A stretch of 64,000 nucleotides of DNA from Sebastes aleutianus (taxonomy: Eukaryota; Chordata; Actinopteri; Perciformes; Sebastidae). Positions 1-11,243 of this stretch are shown in pieces; the stretch's first letter is position 1; the number at the start of each line of letters is the position of its first letter. The stretch lies in assembly GCA_916700875.1 (NCBI GenBank), contig CAKAKS010000032.1:4175001-4239000 (forward strand), given 5' to 3'. The notes under the pieces are model-generated. The model was not told where the DNA came from, searched no databases, and saw only the letters and a program-made list of their open reading frames with translations. The translations under genes were made by a program, and so were the position numbers.

Positions 1-1
1 C

Positions 2-1625
2 TGGTCTTCCATCCCTCTCAGTGACAAACGACACATGTTGGGAGCAGAGAAAGAGAGGAGCCCCCGGGGGCCAACAAGGTATGCAGTGTCTCGTATTGAA
101 TTCATAAAATCTACTTTTGAGCTGTTTCTGTCAGAAGAAATTTCAAATATTGTGCTGGACATGACAAACCTGGAGGGGCGTCGTGTGTACGGCAACAAGT
201 GGAGTCAGATGGACAACATAGACTTACAGGCATACCTGGGTCTATTGATTCTAGCTGGTGTATACAGATCCAGTAAGGAGGCTACAGCTAGTTTGTGGCA
301 TGCTCAATCTGGCAGAGCAATTTTTCGGGCTACTATGCCACTGAAGATGTTCCACATGATTACGAGAGTGATTCGATTTGATGATCGGGACACAAGACCG
401 GCACGCCGTCAACGGGACAAGCTTGCTGCCATTCGGGCTGTATGGGACAAGTGGGTGTGTCGCCTGCAGCTGTTGTACAACCCAGGCGCTGATGTCACCG
501 TGGATGAGCGCCTGGTCCCCTTCAGAGGTCGCTGTGCCTTCAAACAGTACATGCCAAGTAAGCCAGGGAAATATGGCATAAAAATCTGGGCAGCATGCGA
601 TGCCAGGACCAGCTATGCATGGAACATGCAGGTATACACTGGTAAACCTGCTGATGGACAGCCAGAAAAGAATCAGGGCAAGCGTGTGGTGCTTGATATG
701 ACAGAAGGTCTCCGGGGTCAAACTATCACGTGTGACAATTTCTTCACATCCCATGCCCTTGGCCAGGAGCTGCTGAAGAAGAAGCTGACCATGGTGGGAA
801 CAGTGAGGAAGAATAAACCGGAGCTTCCAGCTGCACTGCTAGTGGCAAGAGACAGGGCTCGATTCTCATCAAAGTTTGCCTTCACTGAGACACATACTCT
901 TGTGTCCTACCGTCACAAAAAAAGGAAGAATGTGCTTCTGATGAGCAGTCATCACAGGGATACTGCTGTGAGCACAGGGGAAGAAAGAAAGCCTCAAATC
1001 ATCCTGGACTACAACAGGAACAAAGGGGGAGTCGACAACCTTGACAAGGTATTGCACTTTTTCTTCATAAAATATTTACTGTCATTCATTCAAAGTGCAA
1101 TGCATTGCATTTTTGTGTAAAAAAATAAGTATACATTTTCAAATGATGTATTGTTTGTTTCTTGTGTTGCAGGTTACAAGTGTGTACACCTGTAAAAGAA
1201 TGACAGCCCGTTGGCCCCTGGTGATCTTTTTCAACATTCTCGACGTGTCTGCCTACAACTCGTTTGTACTGTGGAGTGAGATTGACCCGGCATGGAATCG
1301 GGGGAAGTTCCACAGGAGGAGGCTTTTCTTAGAGGAGCTTGGGAGAGAACTGGTGACACCTCTCATGAAACGACGCCAGGTTCTTCCCCGCACGCCAGCC
1401 TCTGCCAGCTTGGTTGTGGATGTTCAGCAGCAGGATGCACCCTCTACCTCTGCAGCAGCCCCCCCTCTTCCAGCTGCTCTTCCTGACCCATTGGCCACAA
1501 GAAAGCGGTGCAGATTCTGCCCTGGCAAGAGGGATGTCAAAACGGGCACCAGGTGCCAAAAATGCGATGCATATATTTGCAAAAAACACACCATTACGAC
1601 CACACACTGCCACTCATGCAATTGA
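2..1625 (+). CDS. piggyBac-type transposase (DDE_Tnp_1_7), N-terminus cut by window edge
   Basis: Cut-and-paste transposase acting on TTAA-flanked ends. There are two exons, 2-1048 and 1173-1625. The intron starts GTATTG, ends TTGCAG, is phase 0, and joins GVDNLDK to VTSVYTCKR, which matches the family's GGVDxxD...CKRxTxRWP region. The catalytic aspartates are visible in VTVDERLVPFRG, ITCDNFF and NKGGVDNLD. The C-terminus (about residues 445-488 counted from the first ATG) is a Cys/His zinc-binding domain (CRFCPG, RCQKCDAYICKKH, HCHSC). The frame stays open upstream of the ATG at 35 to the window edge (SSIPLSDKRH), so the true start and acidic N-terminus are outside. No stop or frameshift is seen, so it could be active or domesticated. 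Confidence 0.85.
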
Positions 1626-1628
1626 AGG

Positions 1629-1653
1629 CACACACACACGCACACACGCACGC

Positions 1654-1693
<40 letters not shown>

Positions 1694-1698
1694 ACACA
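1629..1698. repeat. (CA)n microsatellite
   Basis: Nearly pure CA dinucleotide run with a few CG and TA interruptions, starting immediately after the transposase stop codon. Confidence 0.95.
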
Positions 1699-2136
1699 GG
1701 GAAGGTTCTTTTGTATTTTCTGTGTTCTGTTTTTATGATCCAAATGAACAGAAATTATTCTGAGAAGCTAATGTTTTGAAAAGTTGAGTTTTGTAAATAA
1801 ATGTTGACTGTTCTTTGCAAATGAAGTTGCTTTGCTCTTTTTCTCTATGTTATTTGTGAATAAAATTGCTCTTTGATAATCCAAAATAATTCACAATTTC
1901 TTTATTTTACTCAAAAATTAGGTATATTTTCATATAAATGAGGTTTATTGACCATAAATTCTAAAAATAAGTGTAAAACTTGTGGTAATGAGTTGGAATG
2001 AAGTTGGCTAAAAAGGTGTAACACAAAATTGGGTGATAATTTATAGTTTATGATTCATAAACAGTCAAACAAAACCGGGTCAATTTTGACCCGGGAGGAC
2101 AAAAGTTGCATGGTCGACGGGAAGACAATAGGAGGG

Positions 2137-2140
2137 TTAA
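2137..2140. other. TTAA target-site duplication of piggyBac
   Basis: TTAA directly follows the GGAGGG terminus. Only the right-hand copy is in the window. Confidence 0.7.
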
Positions 2141-2467
2141 TAGAGAAAATAGTTTTTTGTTGTTTTTTACATTTATCCTTTGATATTGCAATATATTGTT
2201 ATTTATTGTTTTTTTATTTGTTTGTTTGTTTTATTGACACAACAAACATTAATTACTTCTTTATTGTTTTCTTCCATTTACAGCGCCACCATGTGGTGGA
2301 TTTGGGTCATATTTCTTAGGAAGCATTTGCACATCATTTCCAGTTATTGTACCAAGTTTTATGTTTTTAGCTCATTCCAGCTCACGACAATTTGAGACGC
2401 GGCATAAGACTACAAATAATAATAATAATAATAATAAATTCACACAAACTCAATAGGGTTGAACCCT
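2141..2467. other. AT-rich intergenic DNA with (AAT)n
   Basis: No gene seen. Contains T-rich runs and a short (AAT)n microsatellite at about 2416-2438. Confidence 0.7.
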
Positions 2468-2553
2468 AATAATGAATAAATTCAGCGCATAATGTAATAA
2501 TTTTAAGAAAGAGTACTCTCCTTGTCTTCTTAAAGCAGAGGAACCCTCTAATT

Positions 2554-2625
2554 CAGGGGTCAGCAACCTGTGGCTCCGGAGCCACATGTGGCTCTTTAGC
2601 TCCTCTCCAGTGGCTCTCTGTGGAT
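2554..2625. mobile_element. hAT-type terminus fragment (copy 1)
   Basis: CAGGGGTCAGCAACCTGTGG followed by a GGCTCCGGAGCC palindrome is the characteristic end of a widespread non-autonomous hAT group. No matching opposite terminus was found before the end of the duplication unit, so it is treated as partial. Copy 2 starts at about 5179. Confidence 0.6.
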
Positions 2626-2654
2626 TTTTAAAAAAAATAGTGGAAATATCTTGT

Positions 2655-2780
2655 AAAGTTATGACTTTATACTACAACTTTTTTCTCGTTAAGTTATAAC
2701 TTTATTCTCGTAATACTACAACTTTTTTCTCGTTAAGTTATGACTTTATTCTTGTAATATTACAACTTTTTTTTCTCGTA
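2655..2780. repeat. AT-rich minisatellite (short allele)
   Basis: About three copies of a roughly 44-bp unit containing TTATGACTTTATTCTCGTAA. The homologous array at 5465-6047 is greatly expanded. Confidence 0.8.
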
Positions 2781-2785
2781 ATAAA

Positions 2786-2918
2786 AAAGAAATCAATATT
2801 TTGACACAAAAACGGTCCGCCAGAGTCTGACATCAGAACTGCGCAGACCGTTGCTATGGGCACAGTTCTGATGTTGGACTCTGGAGGACCGTTTTTGTGT
2901 CAAAATATTGATTTCTTT
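2786..2918. repeat. 56-bp inverted repeat (hairpin), copy 1
   Basis: Arms 2786-2841 and 2863-2918 are inverse complements except for about three bases. They are separated by a 21-bp loop. Each arm contains ATCAATATTTTGACAC or its complement. Copy 2 is at 6053-6185. Confidence 0.9.
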
Positions 2919-3300
2919 AGTAAGAAGCCGTGTAATAAGCGGGATAATGTACAGCTAGCCGGTCATTGTTGTGCAGCATCGCCCTGTCGGGGATTCTTTC
3001 ACAATGAACAATGTACTTATTACGTTTGAGTTGCTACAACACCTCTGTGACACTGAACACTAAGCTGTCAAAGGTTAAATGCATGGTAGTTATATTGATT
3101 TGATTTGGAAGTGCTGAAAGATGATACTTAGAGCTTAAATTAGATCTAAACAGTGATTTGCTGGGTGCATGTAAAGCATGAATAAATTCACTCATGAACA
3201 CACAGAGCATCCACACAATCACTCCGCTGTCCATAATCTTCTATGCTGTGTTTACAGACTTCCCAAGATGCTTTTTTTTTTATGCACTCTCAGCTACTTT

Positions 3301-4196
3301 TAATGCAAATTGTAAAATAGGCGTTGGTTTAATGGATACCAAACTTGTGACCTTAGTGATGCTGATTGAATGAACCCTTAGATGATGGTTCTATGAATGT
3401 CATTTACAATCTCCACAGGTTGTCCGGTAAGAACATGTAGATGATGGTGATGTATCAATTAGTCCAGGTCACACACACACTCTCTTTGAGATACCACTCA
3501 TTTATTAATTGAAGATTGTTTGTAAATCTTGGTTTGAATAGTGGTTACTAAATACAGAAAATAAAATAGAAAACATGTGCAGACATTAGTAACATGTAGA
3601 AATAATAGACAAACAGTATTGTATGAAATTCAATGTAAGCTAAACAGTTTAAACAGGAGTAAAAGGAGGAGAACACAGCCTTCTTAACTATAAGGGAGCG
3701 TCAACAAATAGCAGACTCAGGCTCTCATGCAGTAAAATGAGCATAGTGCACACAGAGGGTGATATGATGAATTGCTGCTCTAACTTAAATGATTGTTGAC
3801 ACAGAAACACACAACTTATCATTCAAACTATTATAGAAACACGAGCATGAGCATTATAACATGATACATGTGACTTTATAATTATTATAGCGATGTAGAT
3901 ACTGAACAATAGACAACTATAACAAATACTCACATTCTCATGGACGCACAGGAAAGACCATATCAATAAATGAAGAGAAAAGAGTCCAAAAGTTTCAGCA
4001 CTGATGCTGAGCTGAGTTGGAGGACAAATGAGGATTGTGATCTGGCAGAAGGTGATTGGAATCACAGCACTCTCTGATCATGTGAAGACCATGCGCCAAG
4101 CCACAGACTATTGGTCCGTGCATGTGAACAATGCATGGGCTGGTGAGGGGATGCTTTTGGGTTAAACTGCTGCACCTTCTGAACACAAATGATGAA
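3301..4196. other. ~895-bp segment present only in duplication unit 1
   Basis: Bounded by CTTT microhomology (CTACTTT / GAACTTT). In unit 2 the flanks are joined directly. On the - strand, about 4065-3940 there is a short open stretch with a hydrophobic run (FGLFSLHLLIWSFLCVHEN) followed by a GTGAGT donor. That could be a relic signal-peptide exon, but nothing adjacent supports a gene. This is either a deletion from unit 2 or an insertion into unit 1. Confidence 0.5.
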
Positions 4197-4547
4197 CTTT
4201 CACATCCCTTTACTGGTTTCCTTTGCATCTGTCTTACAGTCTGAGGCTTGTTTAACTGCAAAAATCATCCCCATTTCCCCTCTTGAAAGTGACGTTCCTG
4301 CTAGGGCTGCAGTATTATAGCTTATTAATTAATTAATTATTATTATAATAAAGAGGCATTGTAGTATGATGATATCCCGTCTAACATAATTCTTCTGTCC
4401 AAATTCATATTTCTGAGCAAACCGTTATTAAAAGCTTTTTTTCCAGAGCTTTCAACCTCATCTCATGGTCTTCATCAGTGGAATTTGCTTAATGAATTGT
4501 ATATATGTATATATATATGTTTTTGTTTTTATTTTTATTTATTATTG

Positions 4548-4624
4548 AATTGACGCTTTGGCAATATTGTTCACCTGACAGTCATGCCAATAAAGCAAAT
4601 TGAATTGAATTGAATTGAATTGAA
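4548..4624 (+). mobile_element. Non-LTR retrotransposon 3' tail with (TTGAA)n
   Basis: Contains the AATAAAG-type end CATGCCAATAAAGCAAATTG followed by (AATTG)n repeats. This is a typical 3' tail of fish LINE/SINE copies. No coding sequence is attached. Confidence 0.5.
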
Positions 4625-4645
4625 AAATACTGGGAAATAGGATGT

Positions 4646-5092
4646 TATGAACACTCAGTGAGAAACACCTTTCTGATCCAATGTAATAATATGCAAAACA
4701 ATAGCTCGGCTATGAATTCTATTAAGCTTATAATGTTCAATTGGTGTTGAGATGTGCCTAATATTCTGCCCCCTCATGCATGTAGCCTCGATGGGGGTGG
4801 ACAAAACATTAGAAACGCCTCTCAGTATATGACAGTCCAATATAACACCACCACTAACTACAACTCAGTGATAGAGATATAGCTGAATGAACATTTGCAG
4901 CAACTCATAATGTAATAACTGCTCATAATGTAATACCTGAGCAAATTGTAATCATTTGAAAGTAATAAAAGCTCATGATGTAATAATCAGCACATAATGT
5001 AATAAAACCTTGAGCACATAACATAATAACAGCTGTTTGTGTGTTGTGTTATGAGATCATTATTACATTATAAACTAAGCAAAAAAAAGTTG
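4646..5092. repeat. Interspersed repeat with CATAATGTAATAA motifs
   Basis: No gene. Several imperfect copies of CTCATAATGTAATAA lie between about 4905 and 5070. Upstream is GTGGACAAAACATTAGAAAC, a sequence common in fish intergenic repeats. Class unknown. Confidence 0.4.
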
Positions 5093-5464
5093 AATAATGA
5101 ATAAATTCAGCGCATAATGTAATAATTTTAAGAAAGAGTACTCTCCTTGTCTTCTTAAAGCAGAGGAACCCTCTAGTTCAGGGGTCAGCAACCTGTGGCT
5201 CCGGAGCCACATGTGGCTCTTTAGCCCCTCTCCAGTGGCTCTCTGTGGATTTTTAAAAAAAATAGTGGAAATGAATAACTGTTTTTTGTTTACATTTTCA
5301 TTTTTATTTATCATTATTGTAGGTCTATGGTACGACGGAGTATTAGGGCCACATTGAGGAAAAAAAATAAATCTGAGATTTCGAGAAAAAAGTTGCAGTA
5401 TTATGAGAATAAAGTCATAATATTATAAAGTAGTAATTTTGCGTGTTGTTTTCTTTTTTCTCTT

Positions 5465-6047
5465 AAAGTTATGACTTTATTCCCGTACTATTACGCCTTT
5501 TTTCTTGTAAAGTTATGACTTTATTCTCGTAATATTACGACTTTTTTTCTTTTAAAGTTATGACTTTATTCTCGTAATATTACAACTTTTTTTTCTCCTA
5601 AAGCTATGACTTTATTCTCGTAATATTACGACTTTTTATCTTGTAAAGTTATGACTTTATTCTCGTAATATTAAAAAAAAATTCTCGTTAAGTTATGACT
5701 TTATTCTCGTAATATTACGACTTTTTTTCTTTTAAAGTTATGACTTTATTCTCGTAATATTACGACTTTTTTTCTTTTAAAGTTATGACTGTATTCTCGT
5801 AATATTACGACTTTTTTTTCTCGTTAAGTTATGACTTTACTCTCGTAATATTACGACTTTTTCTCGTTAAGTTATGACTTTATTCTCGTAATATTACGAC
5901 TTTTCTTCTTGTAAAGTTATGACTTTATTCTCGTAATATTACAACTTTTTTTCTCATTAAGTTACTACTTTATTCTCGTAATATTACGACTTTTTTTCTC
6001 ATTAAGTTATTACTTTATTCTCGTAATGTTACTACTTTTTTCTCGTA
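5465..6047. repeat. AT-rich minisatellite (expanded, ~13 copies of ~44 bp)
   Basis: Tandem units built around TTATGACTTTATTCTCGTAA and TATTACGACTTTTTTTCTTT. Variation between units is mostly in T-run length and in GTTAAG versus TTAAAG. Confidence 0.9.
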
Positions 6048-6052
6048 ATAAA

Positions 6053-6185
6053 AAAGAAATCAATATTTTGACACAAAAACGGTCCGCCAGAGTCTGACAT
6101 CAGAACTGTGCAGACCGTTGCTATGGGCGCAGTTCTGATGTTGGACTCTGGAGGACCGTTTTTGTGTCAAAATATTGATTTCTTT
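6053..6185. repeat. 56-bp inverted repeat (hairpin), copy 2
   Basis: Arms 6053-6108 and 6130-6185, nearly identical to the hairpin at 2786-2918. Confidence 0.9.
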
Positions 6186-6849
6186 AGTAAGTAGCCGTGT
6201 AATAAGCGGGATAATGTACAGCTAGCCGGTCATTGTTGTGCAGCATCGCCCTGTCGGGGATTCTTTCACAATGAACAATGTACTTATTACGTTTGAGTTG
6301 CTACAACACCTCTGTGACACTGAACACTAAGCTGTCAAAGGTTAAATGCATGGTAGTTATATTGATTTGATTTGGAAGTGCTGAAAGATGATACTTAGAG
6401 CTTAAATCTAAACAGTGATTTGCTGGGTGCATGTAAAGCATGAATAAATTCACTCATGAACACACAGAGCATCCACACAATCACTCCGCTGTCCATAATC
6501 TTCTATGCTGTGTTTACAGACTTCCCAAGATGCTTTTTTTTTTATGCACTCTCAGCTACTTTCACATCCCTTTACTGGTTTCCTTTGCATCTGTCTTACA
6601 GTCTGAGGCTTGTTTAACTGCAAAAATCATCCCCATTTCCCCTCTTGAAAGTCAAGTTCCTGCTAGGGCTGCAGTATTATAGCTTATTAATTAATTAATT
6701 AATTATTATTATAATAAAGAGGCATTGTAGTATGATGATATCCCGTCAAACATAATTCTTCTGTCCAAATTCATATTTATGAGCAAACCGTTATTAAAAG
6801 CTTTTTTTCCAGAGCTTTCAACCTCATCTCATGGTCTTCATCAGTGGAA

Positions 6850-8331
6850 GAGTCAATCCGCTGATGAAGACTGTGAAGTAATAAATAGTAAGTGGACCTT
6901 GTGTTAAGATTATTTTGTCAAGAATGAACTTTATTGCTCGACATGCTGATTGTTTTGTTTTATGCATTTGGATAGTTTTATCAGATTCAGGCTAACACAT
7001 GTGTTACCGGCACCAGACCTAGGGGAAATCTGGACCGGCAGCAAGGGTTACACAGGCTAGGAAGCACTGTGTAGCCATATATATAAATATCGTTTCTGTG
7101 GATTAATAGAGAGAGGACCAAAGTTAGCGTCTTAGCTCAAGCCACAGCTTGTTTATTTCTGAACACAATTGCATACAATTCACAGTCACATTATCTTGCT
7201 GTCTGACTTAAAAGTGCATATGAGCTCAAATGATTTAACATACTATATTCCCCATAAACAGAAATTAGCTCAACTCAAAATACTAATATATACCAGCATA
7301 ATATACTGTAACTCAAAACACACATTCACTTTACCCTAATACCTACAGACACTCACATATTAACATATACAGTTCACCTAACACTCATTCAGCATTATCA
7401 CATTAGACACAAAACCTTCCTACAGCATTCTTACACATTATACTCTCTCACACACTTGCACTTCACAGCAGCGCTTCCTAATATGGTACGACCACGACAT
7501 GTTAGCAAGTGACCGGAGATGTGGAAATAGTTTGAATATGGTATCTTACTCATCACTGTGTTTACTCACAGCTGGCTGGCTAATACTCTTTCAACAATTG
7601 GAATACATTTCTTACACTTACAAAACTACTGTGTAAACTGGAGTTCACGGACAGAACTACTCAACATGGCGAGCTTCGTCGGAACAATTAGCTACGAAGT
7701 GGAGCTTGCTACGCTTCCCAAACATGTCAAAATCATGTTACAACATTACCAAACGATTCATATTACATTCACATTTGATGCTGATGCAAACTAAAGATCT
7801 AAAAATGAGTTTTTCCGTACCTGTGGATTAATAGAGAGAGGACCAAAGTTAGCGTCTTAGCTCAAGCCACAGCTTGTTTATTTCTGAACTGCGCATGAGC
7901 AGAGCACGTAGCTACAGTCTCCCTCATTGATCCACAGCAGCACCACAGCGCCATCTACTGATAGGAAGGTGTAATACCTTGAAATAAGGACTGTGTCAAA
8001 ACTGTTAGAATAGTTCAATTATTAACAAAAAATAGAGGGGGTGTCTGTTTAAATAAAAACTAAACATGTAGCATTTCCAACCTACTACACATGCAACACT
8101 GGAACATAATTCGTTACACTGCACCTCACTTTGATTATTTTATATGCAATGTTAATTGTTGCATCCCTATTTTTTGTGTTCTATATATGAATACACCAAA
8201 CCATTTCCTACCCTGATATCGACTATGCACATATTCAGACTGAGGGTGAGTAGCAATCTGATACCAGCGGTCTTTTTTCCCTAACTTTAAAATCTCTCAA
8301 CCTTTCTGTGTGGAACTGATTAAGATCATCT
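6850..8331. other. Non-coding segment with a 69-bp direct repeat
   Basis: An identical or near-identical 69-mer (begins CTGTGGATTAATAGAGAG, ends TATTTCTGAAC) occurs at 7096-7164 and 7821-7889. The copies flank about 656 bp that includes a short open frame starting MASFVGTISYEVELATLPKH (7666-7794), which I cannot assign. The spacing suggests a retroelement or promoter duplication, but no TG...CA long terminal repeat could be closed with target duplications. Confidence 0.55.
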
Positions 8332-8339
8332 TTTGTGAG

Positions 8340-9409
8340 CAGGGTCTGAAATAAAAACGTTCTTCACTTCCTGCCACTGTGGCAGACAAGTACTTTTTTT
8401 TGTCTGCCACTCAGAAATTTTTTCTGCCACTTTTGAAATCTTTGCGCTAAATGAAGGAATAACATTTTAGATCCTATGTCATTCAATGTTCAATATATTT
8501 TACACAAAAAACATCATATGCATGGTAAATTACAGTGTTCGATTTACACCGTAGCTTCTGGGGCAGGGAGGTTACTGTACACAGTGCTGTACTGTACTTT
8601 GTTATTGTCATCTATAGTGGTTGTTTGCATAAAAACAAACAATTCAAATGATTATGATTATTTAAATATTTGCTTTGATTAAAAAAATCTTGGCAAGCTG
8701 CTTAGAGCTAGATTTAGGAAGTTAAACAAGTCATAATTCTCTCTCTAATATCTATTTTATATTGCTGTGAAAACATCTCCTTCAAACAATTGGATTTACT
8801 TGCCAACAACTTAATTTTACGAGATTACATTTGAACACATCATGATAACGTTGTAATTTATCTTCGCCCAATAGTCATTTTTCCTGAGCAGCGTTTGAAC
8901 GCCTCATAATTGTAACTCAATGGCACCTCTGGTAACGCTAGTAGCTCCGTTATTTATCCAAGCAGGATTGTGCTGCCAACCGGCTGCTAACAGCTAACAT
9001 AACTAACTTTCCTCTTGTTGATTTCAACACTGATTTGTTGTTCACAGTGTCACTTTATCAGGAAAAAAAACAGGGTGCGTCCCCTCAGGTTTATAAGTTC
9101 ATGCTGTTGTTTTTCTCTCTGCCATGGCTCCGGTCCAAAACAAACATGAATGAAAACATGATACAGCGTGCGTATGCGTCATTGCGTAACTGTGGGAAAG
9201 CATCAATACAGAGGAATCGATTGTCACAGAAGCATGAGATGCCAAGGAATTGGACAAGTAAAACCCGTTCTTAACGGGAACCGGTTCTCTATTCCCATCT
9301 CTAGCGTTTTCCCTGCCTGCCAAAGTGGCAGATGGCCTGCCCATTTTACCCGCTACTGCCAACAATTTACCCGCATTTGGCAGGTGACATGTGTTAATTT
9401 CAGACCTTG
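8340..9409. mobile_element. Non-autonomous hAT transposon with perfect 8-bp TSD
   Basis: The termini CAGGGTCTGAAATAAAAAC and (reverse complement of the right end) CAAGGTCTGAAATTAACAC match at 16 of 19 positions. The 8-bp sequence TTTGTGAG flanks both sides exactly, at 8332-8339 and 9410-9417. This is the hAT signature of 8-bp duplications and CA...TG ends. CTGCCAC/GTGGCAG motifs recur subterminally. No transposase domain is recognisable inside the 1,070 bp. Confidence 0.88.
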
Positions 9410-9455
9410 TTTGTGAGCTAATGTAATGCAAGTCTGTAACTACTCATCACTTCTT

Positions 9456-10160
9456 AACCCCTTAACACTCCGACGGACGCTATTCTGTCTTCCAGAGGTT
9501 GTAGTGGGCTCAGTTTCCGAACTAGAGTAAATATACTGATATCATATGATACTACAAACCTTTCCTAAACCTAAGGAATCCATTGGTACCAACCATGACA
9601 TGTTAGCTGATCAGGAAGAATGCTAAATAACGCTACAAAGTTGAGCTAAAGTTTGGAGAGTAACAGCTGGCAAGACGATTTTCAAAGGGGTCCTTTGACC
9701 TCTGACTTCAAGATATGTGGATGAATATGGGTTCTATGGGTACCCACGAGTCTCCCCTTTCACATACATGCCCACTTTATGATAATCACATGCTGTTTTT
9801 TGCATACAGTACAAATGTGTTATTTTTACTTATACTAAAATGGTGTATTTGAATATTTCAGCATACTGGCGTCCCTAAAGTAAATAAATTGGGTATCACT
9901 GTAAAGCTGAGACTCTTGTCGATCCAATGAGCCCAACTGTATTCATGTTTGATGATGTTAGTCCCCATAGTAGCCATTTCATTGTAGTGAAACCATTTTT
10001 TTAAAACTTGACCTCACTGTATAAAATGACCTGTGGTGACCTCTAGGATCATCAAAGCCTCATGAAACTTTACAGCCACAAACTAGAGACCTAGAGCATT
10101 CAGAGGATGAATGGCTTTCCTAGCTAGATTGACAATAAGGGGGTTTCTGAGCATTTTACA
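9456..10160. repeat. Probable interspersed repeat
   Basis: No gene. The stretch with TTTGACCTCTGACTTCAAG and ATTGGGTATCACTGTAAAGC resembles repeats I associate with perciform intergenic DNA. Boundaries and class are unknown. The remainder to 11120 holds only short open frames and a TTCAG array. Confidence 0.35.
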
Positions 10161-10720
10161 CAACACAAGTGCTGGCAATCACCGAGAAATACAAGACCAG
10201 AAATCTCCAAATGTCAAAAGTTTTTGATGCCAAATCACAGCATGGCTTTTTTCTATGGTGTTCCTCAAGGTCTTGGTGTCTTAATGTGGTATTTTATAAT
10301 TTTTCTTATCAATTCTCGAGTGGTAAAAAATGGTTAAATTCAGCACCAAATCTGTGCAACAAATGGTATCAACCCCAAAATTGCTGCAACAATTTATGAG
10401 ACATAATAGAGCATGGGAATGGCCATCATATACTTCTATCATAATGTTCTAAGCCCTTATACACTTTCACAATGTATTTTAATACATTTTTTAATTAATC
10501 TCTATTTCGTACTTGACATACAATCTCAAATTAATCTTCAGGTTCCCAGCTTTCAGTTGATGTACAACACTTATATGTGGCATCTACTGTTGACTTTTTA
10601 CCCCTTCCCTCACATGTGAAACTGTCAAGTTGGTGTTGCTTTTTAAGGCTGTTTAAAAAAAAGTCAAAGACAACTTTTGAAAAAAACACTTTCCATTAGA
10701 GTTTCAGTTCAGTTTATGAT

Positions 10721-10761
10721 GTTCAGTTCAGTTCGGTTCAGTTCAGTTCAGTTCAGTTCAG
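10721..10761. repeat. (TTCAG)n microsatellite
   Basis: Eight or so tandem pentamers GTTCA with one GTTCG variant. Confidence 0.9.
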
Positions 10762-11120
10762 GACATGAATGCTTGCAGCTCACCCTATTGCAAGTGAATG
10801 TGGTAGTTCCTGTTTCTCATCTCAGTGTTCAAGTGATTGGTGTGGACCAGTGTGGATTCCACACAGAGCAGTGAAAGCTTTGGAGCACCCTAGATCTCTC
10901 TCAGAAAATTAAGAATAGGGAGAGAAAGCCCAGAGGAACCACATGACTGGGCCTTTTCAGACACACCGTGTGGGTTCCAAACTGTCGAATCATGCTGGTG
11001 TAACTGCATCATGTTTTCCTTTAAGAATATGGCACTGTAGATAAAAGGTCTAGATCAAAATTGCCTCTCAGTTCACCACAATATTGAGTTACAGGTTATT
11101 TCTTGTTTCATTTGTTGAAG

Positions 11121-11243
11121 GTGGTACCACTATGACCTGTCCCGCCATGCTGCAGAGGCCCTTCTCTTGTCTAATGGGACTGATGGAAGTTATCTCCTGA
11201 GAAACAGTAATGAGGGACCAGGCTGCTTCGCCCTGTCTGTCAG
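11121..11243 (+). CDS. dapp1: dapp1 exon: N-terminal half of SH2 domain
   Basis: DAPP1 (Bam32) is a B-cell adaptor that binds phosphotyrosine through SH2 and PtdIns(3,4,5)P3 / PtdIns(3,4)P2 through PH. This exon encodes WYHYDLSRHAAEALLLSNG...GSYLLRNSNE...FALSVR, the start of SH2 with the FLVR-type strand (SYLLRNSN, where the Arg binds phosphotyrosine). Acceptor TTGAAG, donor GTCAGT. Entry is phase 1 (the first G completes a Gly codon). The AG left over at the 3' end joins G of the next exon to make Arg. The upstream exon (N-terminus) was not found in the window. Confidence 0.88.

Larger units (their letters stand above)
1..2136 (+). mobile_element. piggyBac DNA transposon, 3' portion
   Basis: The left end lies outside the window. 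The body is the transposase gene at 2-1625. The 3' end is a CCC-type terminus, read as GGAGGG on this strand, directly abutting TTAA at 2137-2140. That is the piggyBac target sequence and the family duplicates it on insertion. A subterminal 20-bp palindrome (CCGGGTCAA facing TTGACCCGG, 2075-2094) lies just inside the end. About 370 bp of AT-rich 3' flank separates the CA microsatellite from the terminus. The 5' inverted repeat needs sequence to the left of the window. Confidence 0.8.
2468..4483. repeat. Segmental tandem duplication, unit 1
   Basis: Shares long near-identical stretches with 5093-6849, in the same order and orientation. Both units hold the same hAT-type sequence (from CAGGGGTCAGCAACC), a CTCGTAATATTAC minisatellite, a long hairpin, and the same 3' part ending GGTCTTCATCAGTGGAA. 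Unit 1 has few minisatellite copies and about 895 bp (3301-4196) absent from unit 2. Confidence 0.85.
5093..6849. repeat. Segmental tandem duplication, unit 2
   Basis: Homologous to 2468-4483. It lacks the 3301-4196 segment and carries an expanded minisatellite. The 3' homology ends at GGTCTTCATCAGTGGAAG. Confidence 0.85.

Noticed and set aside
251..754. 167-aa open frame on the - strand across the piggyBac gene
   Set aside because: Shadow of the transposase coding strand; no domain pattern and no splice or start context.
1629..1698. His/Thr-repeat ORFs over the CA microsatellite
   Set aside because: Translation of a dinucleotide repeat; not a gene.
4749..4997. Open frames on the + strand antisense to SRCR exons (for example 54718-54912, 57005-57199)
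   Set aside because: They recur with each exon copy purely because the exons are near-identical; antisense shadows.
6850..8119. Solo LTR from TGTTACCGG (about 7003) to TTCGTTACA (about 8119)
   Set aside because: Ends look TG...CA but no target duplication or paired copy was found.
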